Source of the DNA: JAGGYK01 sp034716155
GTDB lineage: Bacteria > Desulfobacterota > Desulfomonilia > UBA1062
Direction: 5' to 3'
DNA length: 6,650 nt
Assembly: GCA_034716155.1 (NCBI GenBank)
Contig: JAYEFR010000276.1
Location: forward strand, 1-6,650
Part shown: one piece after another, positions 1 to 5,238 of the stretch
How the letters are laid out: every line of letters begins with the position of its first letter
Position numbering within the stretch: position 1 is the stretch's first letter
Made by a program: the position numbers and the translations under genes
The notes under the pieces: model-generated
What the model was told of the DNA's origin: nothing
The model's input: the letters and a program-made list of their open reading frames with translations, nothing else
Databases searched by the model: none

Positions 1-131
1 TTCCAAATGAGATGTTACCAGCAAAGATAAACCAGCAGATTATAAAAAGGCTTAAGAATCTATCAGAGACAGACTTTAAAGGAAACCTGATTATCATAGA
101 GCCTCAAAAGCTACGGATTAGAAGAAAATAA
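1..131 (+). CDS. 3' end of a possible DUF5615 (PIN-like) protein, partial
   Basis: An open frame enters from the left edge (first full codon at 3) and ends at TAA 129-131, giving 42 residues. The tail reads PNEMLPAKINQQIIKRLKN, then LSETDFKGNLIIIEPQKLRI and RRK. From memory, this matches the C-terminal pattern of DUF5615 proteins: a leucine-rich helix, a short linker, then a strand like LVVVEPGRxRIRR. Those are small PIN/Mut7-C-like proteins, often next to a DUF433 gene in toxin-antitoxin-like pairs. The catalytic acidic residues would lie upstream of the window, so neither activity nor partner can be checked. No hairpin terminator follows; the heptamer array begins about 25 bases after the stop. 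The reading frame is well supported, the family call only moderately. Confidence 0.5.
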   Translation, partial: PNEMLPAKINQQIIKRLKNLSETDFKGNLIIIEPQKLRIRRK

Positions 132-156
132 AATGAACTACTAGAGGCAAAGACAA

Positions 157-305
157 ATCTTTTGACTCATGACTCTCGACTGTCAACTGTTTTTTTGGAC
201 TCTCGACTGTCTTTTTTGGACTCTCGACTGTCAACTGTTTTTTTGGACTCTCGACCGTCTTTTCGACTGTCGACTGTCAACTGTTTTTTTGGACTGTCGA
301 CTGTC
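157..305. repeat. Heptamer-based tandem repeat array 1 with T-tracts
   Basis: From 164 the sequence splits into 7-base words of type NACT(G/C)T(C/T): GACTCAT, GACTCTC, GACTGTC, AACTGTT and a single GACCGTC. They are interrupted by T-rich spacers that mostly end in G. A second level is visible. A 27-bp unit (GACTCTC, GACTGTC, AACTGTT, then TTTTTG) occurs at 171-197 and again identically at 219-245, with one change at 265-291. Shorter units of 21 bp (198-218) and 19 bp (246-264) alternate with it, and a final pair of GACTGTC words ends at 305. The array fills the space between the partial gene and the lipoprotein stop codon. It lacks stop codons over long stretches, so it yields repetitive open frames that are not believable genes. 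It is not CRISPR-like because it has no unique spacers. Its function is unknown. Confidence 0.9.
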
Positions 306-306
306 T

Positions 307-1164
307 TCACGGCGCCAGCCTGTCTTGTCTCCAGTCCTCCTTGGTCCAGTCGCCCATAGTACCATTAAAAATTGCCGCCGTGGTGCTTAAGCTGATGCCA
401 ACACTTTCATCTGGTGTGACAATGGTCATGTCTCCTGATGTCCATGTACCGGATGTATCGCAACCTACACTGCCACTTATGATATACGAGATACCATCAA
501 ACCCTACCGTGCCGGCTATGCTAAGGGATGAACTGCCGGGCCTGGTATATGCAAACCCGGTAAAGCTGTATGTATTTTCATCAACAGCAAAAGAACCGGT
601 TAATGCATAATCAGGATAATCATCCGAACTATCCCTATAGAACGTCCAATTACTATATGCGCAGGTGGTAAAACTCTTTCCAGTATATGTAATCTCAAGG
701 GATGATGTGTCTACATTTAAGGTCAAGAAGTCTATATTAACAATATCTAAAACCCCATCTGCATCTAAAGTACCGGAGTATGTCCTTGAGCCGAGTGTGT
801 AATTATTAAGTGTCAAATGCGCACTGGCAGAAAAGGTTGCAATCGTAGAGGTGATATACCCGCCCATGCCCACCGGGACATCTATCCCAGAAGGGGGATC
901 ATCTAAGTCTATACGAGATGGTAATGTTCTATTCTCACTATAGTATTCCATAAGATATGTCTGGACAGTGGCTATCAGATCCGTAACCACATCCTCCAAG
1001 TCACCTATCATTACGGCATTAAGGTCTTCGCCTGTCTTGGACCCGGCATACGATACAAAGAGCGCCTTTTCCATATTTGCCTGTCCTGAAGTAATGGAAT
1101 CAGAGCCACAGCCGGATATTAACAAGATAGATAATACTATGATAAAAATACCTTGATGCTTCAT
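307..1164 (-). CDS. Predicted lipoprotein of unknown function
   Basis: The product is 285 residues. The N-terminus is a lipoprotein signal: a short basic start (MKHQ), a hydrophobic run at residues 5-17 and a lipobox ISGC with Cys19 as the lipidation site. Mature residues GSDS do not begin with Asp at +2, so outer-membrane sorting is plausible if this is a Gram-negative. After a helical stretch (about 45-76), residues 100-270 are rich in Gly, Ser, Thr and aromatics with alternating hydrophobics, suggesting beta strands. Loosely repeated hairpins such as YSGTLDADG, LTGSFAVDENTYSFTG and IAGTVGFDGISYIISG occur. Cys168 and Cys235 could pair in the periplasm. No family is recognised. The start is ATG 1164 with a weak AGGGTG (1175-1180) ten bases upstream. 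The polar tail ends one base from repeat array 1. The gene is a single unit, divergent from the TVP38-family gene and flanked by repeat arrays. Confidence 0.8.
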   Translation of the reverse strand: MKHQGIFIIVLSILLISGCGSDSITSGQANMEKALFVSYAGSKTGEDLNAVMIGDLEDVVTDLIATVQTYLMEYYSENRTLPSRIDLDDPPSGIDVPVGMGGYITSTIATFSASAHLTLNNYTLGSRTYSGTLDADGVLDIVNIDFLTLNVDTSSLEITYTGKSFTTCAYSNWTFYRDSSDDYPDYALTGSFAVDENTYSFTGFAYTRPGSSSLSIAGTVGFDGISYIISGSVGCDTSGTWTSGDMTIVTPDESVGISLSTTAAIFNGTMGDWTKEDWRQDRLAP

Positions 1165-1245
1165 ATCACTTATTCACCCTGCAATCTTTATGCCTTCTAC
1201 CCATAAGACCCCTACATCTCCCATGAAACTATTTTTTTATATTTT

Positions 1246-1339
1246 ATCTTTTGTCTTTTCGACTCACGACTATTTTTAATCACCCAACACTCAACACCCT
1301 TTTTCACTGTTCACTATTCACTGTTTACTGTTTACTGAA
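1246..1339. repeat. Heptamer-based repeat array 2, diverged relative of array 1
   Basis: The array opens with ATCTTTTG (1246-1253), as array 1 does at 157-164. At 1261-1271 it has GACTCACGACT, which matches array 1 positions 164-174 at 10 of 11 bases. The 7-base rhythm then continues: GACTATT, a short T/A spacer, CACCCAA, CACTCAA, CACCCTT, TTT, and finally CACTGTT, CACTATT, CACTGTT, TACTGTT and TACTGAA. Words are of the same NACT-type as array 1 but more drifted. It occupies the space between the divergent lipoprotein and TVP38-family genes and ends 19 bases before the preferred ATG of the latter. It translates into an implausible N-terminal extension of that gene. Confidence 0.8.
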
Positions 1340-1345
1340 TATATT
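1317..1345 (+). promoter_or_regulatory. Possible promoter for the TVP38-family gene
   Basis: TTCACT (1317-1322), part of the last heptamers of array 2, lies 17 bases before TATATT (1340-1345). The first matches the sigma-70 -35 hexamer at 4 of 6 positions and the second the -10 hexamer at 5 of 6. Transcription would begin about seven bases later, only a few bases before ATG 1359. That would explain the missing Shine-Dalgarno site by near-leaderless initiation. AT-rich sequence produces such matches by chance, so this is tentative. Confidence 0.3.
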
Positions 1346-1358
1346 ATACCTTCCCGTT

Positions 1359-2141
1359 ATGGGGGTCAAGAAAAGTCTTAAAAATCTATGGGCAAGATCT
1401 GTTGTATACAGAATTATCAAGATGTTTTCCAACATAACCGAATGGTTTTCTCTCCAATTTAATAATCCTTCTCCCATCAGGCGGGCCTTTAGTTTTACAG
1501 TCTTTATTGCCATTATCTTCTTTGCCATTTTAGTAACACTAAAAATAGTCGAGCCATATCCACTTCAAGACTGGATATATTTGAGGCTGACCTTATCTGA
1601 TCTGGGGTTTACAGGTGCATTTATATATATAGCCATGGTCTCTTTCCTGCCTCTGTTCTCCCCGCTTTCTTTGCTTATAGTGACAGGGGCCGCCGCGTTC
1701 GGGCCTTTTTATGGCATATTGCTGTCTTATATCGGAGCGATTATAAATGCCAACATAGCCTTTTTTTTAGTAAAGGCACTATCTATCGAGCACGCATGGG
1801 GCGATCCGCAAGAATCACCCCAATCTTATAAGATAAAGAGCTCAATACAAAGGAGAGGCTACCTCATAGTATTGTTTTTTCAGTTGATAACCATACTACC
1901 ATTTGTACTGATAAACAGCGCTGCAGGAGCGGCCGGCATATCATGGAGAGAGTTTATGAAGGCTACCTCCATAGGTATACTTCCATGTGTCTTTATATAT
2001 ACATTCATCGGAGAAAAGATAATATCGAGTATGTTCTCGCCGGAATTATACATCACCTGTGTAAGCGTGGCGGCACTGTGCATCATCGGAATCGCTATTC
2101 GAAAGTCTCACGTCAAGGACAATAGAAAAGCCATCCCTTAG
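1359..2141 (+). CDS. TVP38/TMEM64 family (DedA-like, VTT domain) membrane protein
   Basis: The product is 260 residues from ATG 1359. Hydrophobic segments lie near residues 43-62, 84-107, 111-139, 167-187, 198-217 and 229-247, so it is an inner-membrane protein. Family features are the re-entrant-type stretch LFSPLSLLIVTGAAAFGPFY (100-119) and the second half, where ILPFVLINSAAGAAGISWREF (from 179) leads to GILPCVFIYTFIGE. Related DedA/TMEM41/VMP1 proteins act in lipid scrambling or polyprenyl-phosphate recycling; the substrate here cannot be read from sequence. The frame stays open upstream to TTG 1251, but those 36 codons are repeat array 2, so that start was rejected. ATG 1422 (22 residues shorter) is an alternative. 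Neither ATG has a clear Shine-Dalgarno site. The last 96 bases overlap the 3' end of the convergent ligase-family gene. Confidence 0.85.
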   Translation: MGVKKSLKNLWARSVVYRIIKMFSNITEWFSLQFNNPSPIRRAFSFTVFIAIIFFAILVTLKIVEPYPLQDWIYLRLTLSDLGFTGAFIYIAMVSFLPLFSPLSLLIVTGAAAFGPFYGILLSYIGAIINANIAFFLVKALSIEHAWGDPQESPQSYKIKSSIQRRGYLIVLFFQLITILPFVLINSAAGAAGISWREFMKATSIGILPCVFIYTFIGEKIISSMFSPELYITCVSVAALCIIGIAIRKSHVKDNRKAIP

Positions 2142-2762
2142 ATGATGGATAAAGGCATCCATATCAAATGATGGTACCACCTCTCTTATCGAGGTTACCC
2201 ACGAGAGGGCATCAGGGCCGAATGCCCTTGTAATAAGAGTCTTATCCACACTGATTGGTATCACCCCTTGTTGCAAAAGACATCCCCTTGTGCGCAACTG
2301 GGCGGAACCCATAAGTTTTTTGCCGAAAAGTGTAACATCCATAGGCGCTTTTCTTGCAAAGCAAAGCCTGGAAAAGCAGGCGCCACATTCTTTAATATCT
2401 ACATCCAGGCCTATCTTGGTAAGCGCATATGCAAAGGCCCTGGAGATAAGAGTATATGTCTCAAGCAATCCTGATCCCAAAAAACCATTAACAGGGGTTA
2501 TAAGGGCATATGTAATATCATCTGCATGAAGTACTGCACCACCGCCTGTAGGCCTTATTATCACCGGTATATCAAGGGTACTGTCATAGGGAACAAACGT
2601 CTTTTGATGATGGCCTATGGTGATGGCAGGGCCTTCCCAGTTGTATATCCTTAAAGCCCCATTTGCCCTGCCCCCTGCCACCGCATGGAGCAACTGAAGA
2701 TCTCTTGCCATGTTGGCTTCAGGGGGAGTACGACCATCTACTATAAACCTTATGTCCTTCAT
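2046..2762 (-). CDS. Lipoate-protein ligase A / octanoyltransferase (LipM-type) family protein
   Basis: The product is 238 residues. The family moves lipoyl or octanoyl groups onto lysines of lipoyl-domain proteins in the cytoplasm. The nucleotide/acyl-binding motif RPTGGGAVLH is at 70-79, followed by ITYAL (83-87). GKKLMGSAQLR at 147-157 holds the conserved active-site lysine (148 or 149), and LLQQGVIPI (162-170) matches the usual LLxHGS-type strand. A CF dipeptide precedes the lysine motif, as in LipM-type octanoyltransferases that use a catalytic Cys; here CF occurs twice (129-130 and 134-135). The lysine-rich GRGRxGR signature of biotin ligases is absent. Lipoate ligase versus octanoyltransferase is not settled. 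ATG 2762 overlaps the accB stop by four bases (ATGA), with a GAGG just before it. The C-terminus extends into the convergent TVP38-family gene. Confidence 0.8.
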   Translation of the reverse strand: MKDIRFIVDGRTPPEANMARDLQLLHAVAGGRANGALRIYNWEGPAITIGHHQKTFVPYDSTLDIPVIIRPTGGGAVLHADDITYALITPVNGFLGSGLLETYTLISRAFAYALTKIGLDVDIKECGACFSRLCFARKAPMDVTLFGKKLMGSAQLRTRGCLLQQGVIPISVDKTLITRAFGPDALSWVTSIREVVPSFDMDAFIHHLRDGFSIVLDVRLSNSDSDDAQCRHAYTGDV

Positions 2763-3172
2763 GCCTCTTCTACAATAAAAAGAGGATCCCCGTATTCAAC
2801 CCTATCTCCATCCTGTTTCAGAATGGCTGTTACCATCCCATCTACATGAGATTCGATCTCATTCATCAGCTTCATGGCCTCAATTATACAAAGGCATTGG
2901 TCCTTGGTCACCCTGTCGCCTATCTGTACAAAGGGTGCAGTCTCCGGAGACGCACTACGGTAAAATGTGCCCACAAGCGGGGAAGTCACTGTTATGGTAG
3001 GCCTGTCCTTGGTGGAATTCACAGAGATCAGCCTTTCATCAGGCCCTTTTTCCCGCCCCAGGCGAGCGCCCCCCCCTTTTACTATATGTATCCTGTCCAC
3101 TGTCCATTCAAGCTCTACAATGTCTGTATCCTTTATGAGCTCTACAAGCTCTTTTACAGTCTTTAAATCCAT
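2759..3172 (-). CDS. accB: Biotin carboxyl carrier protein of acetyl-CoA carboxylase
   Basis: The product is 137 residues, slightly short for AccB (commonly about 150-160). It carries the biotin that shuttles carboxyl groups in the first step of fatty-acid synthesis. The N-terminal region (1-32, MDLKTVKELVELIKDTDI onward) is the usual AccB dimer/partner segment. A short glycine-containing charged linker (about 33-55) leads to the biotinyl domain (58-137). The biotinylation motif EAMKLMNEIE places biotin on Lys101, and TSPLVGTFY (63-71) is the matching first strand. The ATG directly abuts the efp stop codon with no intergenic base, and its TGA overlaps the next ATG. The accC gene that often follows accB is not present, so the carboxylase subunit must be encoded elsewhere. 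Confidence 0.95.
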   Translation of the reverse strand: MDLKTVKELVELIKDTDIVELEWTVDRIHIVKGGGARLGREKGPDERLISVNSTKDRPTITVTSPLVGTFYRSASPETAPFVQIGDRVTKDQCLCIIEAMKLMNEIESHVDGMVTAILKQDGDRVEYGDPLFIVEEA

Positions 3173-3736
3173 CTAACCTGCTCTTTCCATATACTCACCT
3201 GTTTTAGTGTTTACCCTTACCATATCCCCTTCATTAATAAAAAGGGGCACCTGGATGGCAGCGCCTGTCTCTAATCCGGCAGGCTTAGACCCACCTGATG
3301 CTGTGTTCCCCTTAACACCAGGGTCTGTCTCTACCACCTTTAATTCCAGAAACAAAGGCAATTCCATGCCAATCGGTATCTTATTATGGAATAACACATC
3401 TATCCGGGTATTCTCTTTCAAATACCAGACGGCCTCGCCTATCTGTGCCTCTACCATAGATATCTGCTCGTATGTGTTATTATCCATAAAATAATAATTC
3501 GAACCATCCTTATAAAGAAAGGATACACACCTCTGCTCCAGATCAGGGACATCCACCTTTTCTCCGGATCGAAATGTCTTATCCAAGACACTACCTCTTA
3601 CCAGGCTCTTCAATTTTGTCCGCACAAATGCACCGCCTTTGCCTGGCTTTACATGCTGAAAATCCACGATGACAAATGGTTCTCCTGATATTTCAATCTT
3701 TAAACCCTTCCTAAATGCTGCTGTAGAATACCGCAT
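3173..3736 (-). CDS. efp: Translation elongation factor P
   Basis: The product is 187 residues, the normal EF-P length. It binds between the ribosomal P and E sites and rescues ribosomes stalled at consecutive prolines. Domain I holds the loop HVKPGKGGAF, whose tip Lys33 corresponds to the modified Lys34 of E. coli EF-P. This is therefore the lysine type, not the arginine type. Domains II and III follow, with the EF-P C-terminal signature region around GNTASGGSKPAGLETGAAIQ (143-162) and the terminal strands VPLFINEGDMVRVNTKTGEY. No modification enzyme (EpmA/EpmB or YmfI type) is in the window. ATG 3736 was preferred over an adjacent in-frame TTG at 3739 because AGAGG (3744-3748) sits seven bases upstream of the ATG and the N-terminus then fits the family. 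The start is ten bases from the peptidase stop. Confidence 0.97.
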   Translation of the reverse strand: MRYSTAAFRKGLKIEISGEPFVIVDFQHVKPGKGGAFVRTKLKSLVRGSVLDKTFRSGEKVDVPDLEQRCVSFLYKDGSNYYFMDNNTYEQISMVEAQIGEAVWYLKENTRIDVLFHNKIPIGMELPLFLELKVVETDPGVKGNTASGGSKPAGLETGAAIQVPLFINEGDMVRVNTKTGEYMERAG

Positions 3737-3743
3737 CAAAACG

Positions 3744-3748
3744 CCTCT
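3744..3748 (-). promoter_or_regulatory. Ribosome binding site of efp
   Basis: AGAGG on the minus strand, seven bases before ATG 3736. It decides between this ATG and the adjacent TTG 3739. It overlaps the TAG stop of the upstream peptidase gene (3747-3749), so a terminating ribosome would sit over the efp start. Confidence 0.7.
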
Positions 3749-4811
3749 AATTTATTTTCCTTATAATACTCTTATCAAGATTTGTTATCCTCTGACAAGA
3801 ATTATCTGTAATCACAAAGGTATCCTCTATTCTCACTCCGAACTTACCCGGTATGTATATCCCCGGCTCAATAGTGAAAACCATTCCCTCATCCAGGATA
3901 TCCACTGACCTCTGGTGTAATGCTGGGGCCTCATGGACTTCCATGCCGACGCCATGGCCCAGCCCATGCCCGAAGTATTCCCCAAAACCATGATCTTTTA
4001 TAAACCCTCTTGCTATTGCATCCACATCTCCGGCCGCTATCCCGGATTTTATACCCTCTACTGCCCTGGATTGAGCATCCCGCACACAATTATATACATC
4101 TGCGAATGAATCTCCTGCATCCCCGGTCAGCGTTGTGATTGTCTGGTCGGAACAGTAACCCTTATATATACAACCAAAGTCTATAACAACCGCCTCATTG
4201 GGTGCTATAACCTTATCAGATGCCACTCCATGAGGCATGGCAGATCTGGGCCCGGATGCCACAATCACCTCAAATGCCACGGAGCTTGCCCCCAGTCTGC
4301 CCATCTCCCACTCTATATCAAAGGCCACATCTCTTTCTCTTCTTCCTATGATGCCCTTTTCCAACACCTTTTGAATGGCTTCTTCCGATACCTTTGCTGA
4401 ATTTTTGAGAAAGGCTATCTCATCACTATCCTTTATAATACGAAGATACTTCAACTGCCCACCTATAGGCGTGATCTCAACGCCCCTGAACATATTCTTC
4501 AGCATGATGAATGTATCTACATCCATTACATTGGACTCTATGCCGAGGGTCTTTATTCCGTGTTCATTTATATAATCAAAGATTGTATCCCACCTGGTAA
4601 AGACCTCATAAACTTCCACCCCCCCGGCCTCATCCCTTGCCTGAATGGTATACCTGGAATCTACAAATAATGCCGCACCCCTTACTGTAATAAGAAGCGA
4701 GGCATCCTCGCCCACAAACCCACAGAGATAAGCTATATTCAGCCTGTCGGTAAACAATACGGCATCAAGACCTTTAAGATAAAATCTCGCCTTATTCAGC
4801 CTTTTTTCCAT
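3747..4811 (-). CDS. pepP: Xaa-Pro aminopeptidase/dipeptidase, M24B metallopeptidase
   Basis: The product is 354 residues from ATG 4811. It is a cytoplasmic dimetal peptidase that cleaves Xaa-Pro bonds. The creatinase-like N-terminal domain (about 1-125) is followed by the pita-bread catalytic domain (about 130-354). All five metal ligands of the family can be placed: Asp211 (VVIDFG), Asp222 (YCSDQT), His286 (GHGLGHGVG), Glu315 (FTIEPG) and Glu329 (VRIEDT). The catalytic histidines His194 (MPHG) and His293 (EVHE) are also present. The frame is open to 4877, but the added residues are just the shadow of aroQ, and the family N-terminus begins at MEKRLNKARF. The start overlaps the aroQ end by 20 bases; a G-rich stretch (GGAGG, then GGGGG) lies upstream. 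Whether it acts as aminopeptidase (PepP-like) or dipeptidase (PepQ-like) cannot be settled, so the symbol is provisional. Confidence 0.92.
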   Translation of the reverse strand: MEKRLNKARFYLKGLDAVLFTDRLNIAYLCGFVGEDASLLITVRGAALFVDSRYTIQARDEAGGVEVYEVFTRWDTIFDYINEHGIKTLGIESNVMDVDTFIMLKNMFRGVEITPIGGQLKYLRIIKDSDEIAFLKNSAKVSEEAIQKVLEKGIIGRRERDVAFDIEWEMGRLGASSVAFEVIVASGPRSAMPHGVASDKVIAPNEAVVIDFGCIYKGYCSDQTITTLTGDAGDSFADVYNCVRDAQSRAVEGIKSGIAAGDVDAIARGFIKDHGFGEYFGHGLGHGVGMEVHEAPALHQRSVDILDEGMVFTIEPGIYIPGKFGVRIEDTFVITDNSCQRITNLDKSIIRKIN

Positions 4812-5238
4812 ACAACCCCCACAATGCCTCCAAACCAAACACATATCCCAAAGGCCCAAAGCCCGATATAGTACCAACAGCCATATCAGAAAACAGACTT
4901 TTCTGCCTGAAGTCCTCCCTGTTTGCTATATTGCTTATATGCACCTCTACAAAGGGTGTATCAACCGAAAGAAGCGCATCCCTTATGGCAACAGATGTGT
5001 GGGTATAACCTCCAGGGTTTATAACTATGCCGTCTGCGCCACCTTCAAGAGTGGAATGGATTTCATCTATGATCTGACCTTCGTGATTAGACTGGAAAAA
5101 GGCTACATCCACCCCTAATTCCACTGCCTTTCCCTTAACAAGGACTTCTATCTCATGAAGGGTTGCGTGCCCATAGACGCCTACCTCCCTTTTACCAAGC
5201 ATATTTAAATTTGGCCCATTTATAATCAATATCTTCAT
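4792..5238 (-). CDS. aroQ: 3-dehydroquinate dehydratase, type II
   Basis: The product is 148 residues, the normal length for this dodecameric family. It converts 3-dehydroquinate to 3-dehydroshikimate, step 3 of the shikimate pathway. The N-terminal signature INGPNLNMLGKREVGVYG (6-23) contains loop Arg17 and catalytic Tyr22. The usual Pro after RE is Val here. QSNHEGQIIDEIH (49-61), INPGGYTHTSVAIRD (73-87) with Asn74 and His80, catalytic His100 in EVHISN, and Arg111 complete the active site. ATG 5238 was chosen over the upstream ATG at 5259 because GGAGGG lies nine bases before it and the family begins MKILIINGPN. The start overlaps the TPR gene stop by four bases (ATGA). It serves the same pathway as aroB two genes upstream. 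Confidence 0.97.
   Translation of the reverse strand: MKILIINGPNLNMLGKREVGVYGHATLHEIEVLVKGKAVELGVDVAFFQSNHEGQIIDEIHSTLEGGADGIVINPGGYTHTSVAIRDALLSVDTPFVEVHISNIANREDFRQKSLFSDMAVGTISGFGPLGYVFGLEALWGLYGKKAE

Noticed and set aside
181..280. Minus-strand promoters at three TTGACA hexamers (complement of TGTCAA at 181-186, 229-234, 275-280)
   Set aside because: They arise from the GACTGTC-AACTGTT junction of the repeat. For the copy at 181-186, the position 17 bases downstream (158-163) has no -10-like sequence.
164..305. CRISPR array
   Set aside because: Units are 7 bp words in 19-27 bp modules with T-tracts. There are no unique spacers of constant length and no cas genes.
164..305. Rho-independent terminator in the T-tracts of array 1
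   Set aside because: No GC-rich inverted repeat precedes the T-runs; the heptamers are direct, not inverted, repeats.
162..390. Two overlapping plus-strand open frames of 65 and 73 codons across array 1
   Set aside because: Their translations are periodic (DSRLSTVFL-type words) because the heptamers lack stop codons in these frames. There is no ribosome binding site, and they run antisense into the lipoprotein 3' end.
1251..1358. Extended N-terminus of the TVP38-family protein from TTG 1251
   Set aside because: The 36 added residues are the translation of repeat array 2, there is no Shine-Dalgarno site, and the remaining protein already has a full family length.
2268..2529. Plus-strand open frames antisense to the ligase gene
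   Set aside because: They lie within a gene with clear family motifs on the other strand and show no recognisable protein features.
4812..4877. Longer start of the Xaa-Pro peptidase at ATG 4877
   Set aside because: The extra 22 residues are a shadow of aroQ coding sequence, and the family N-terminus begins at ATG 4811.
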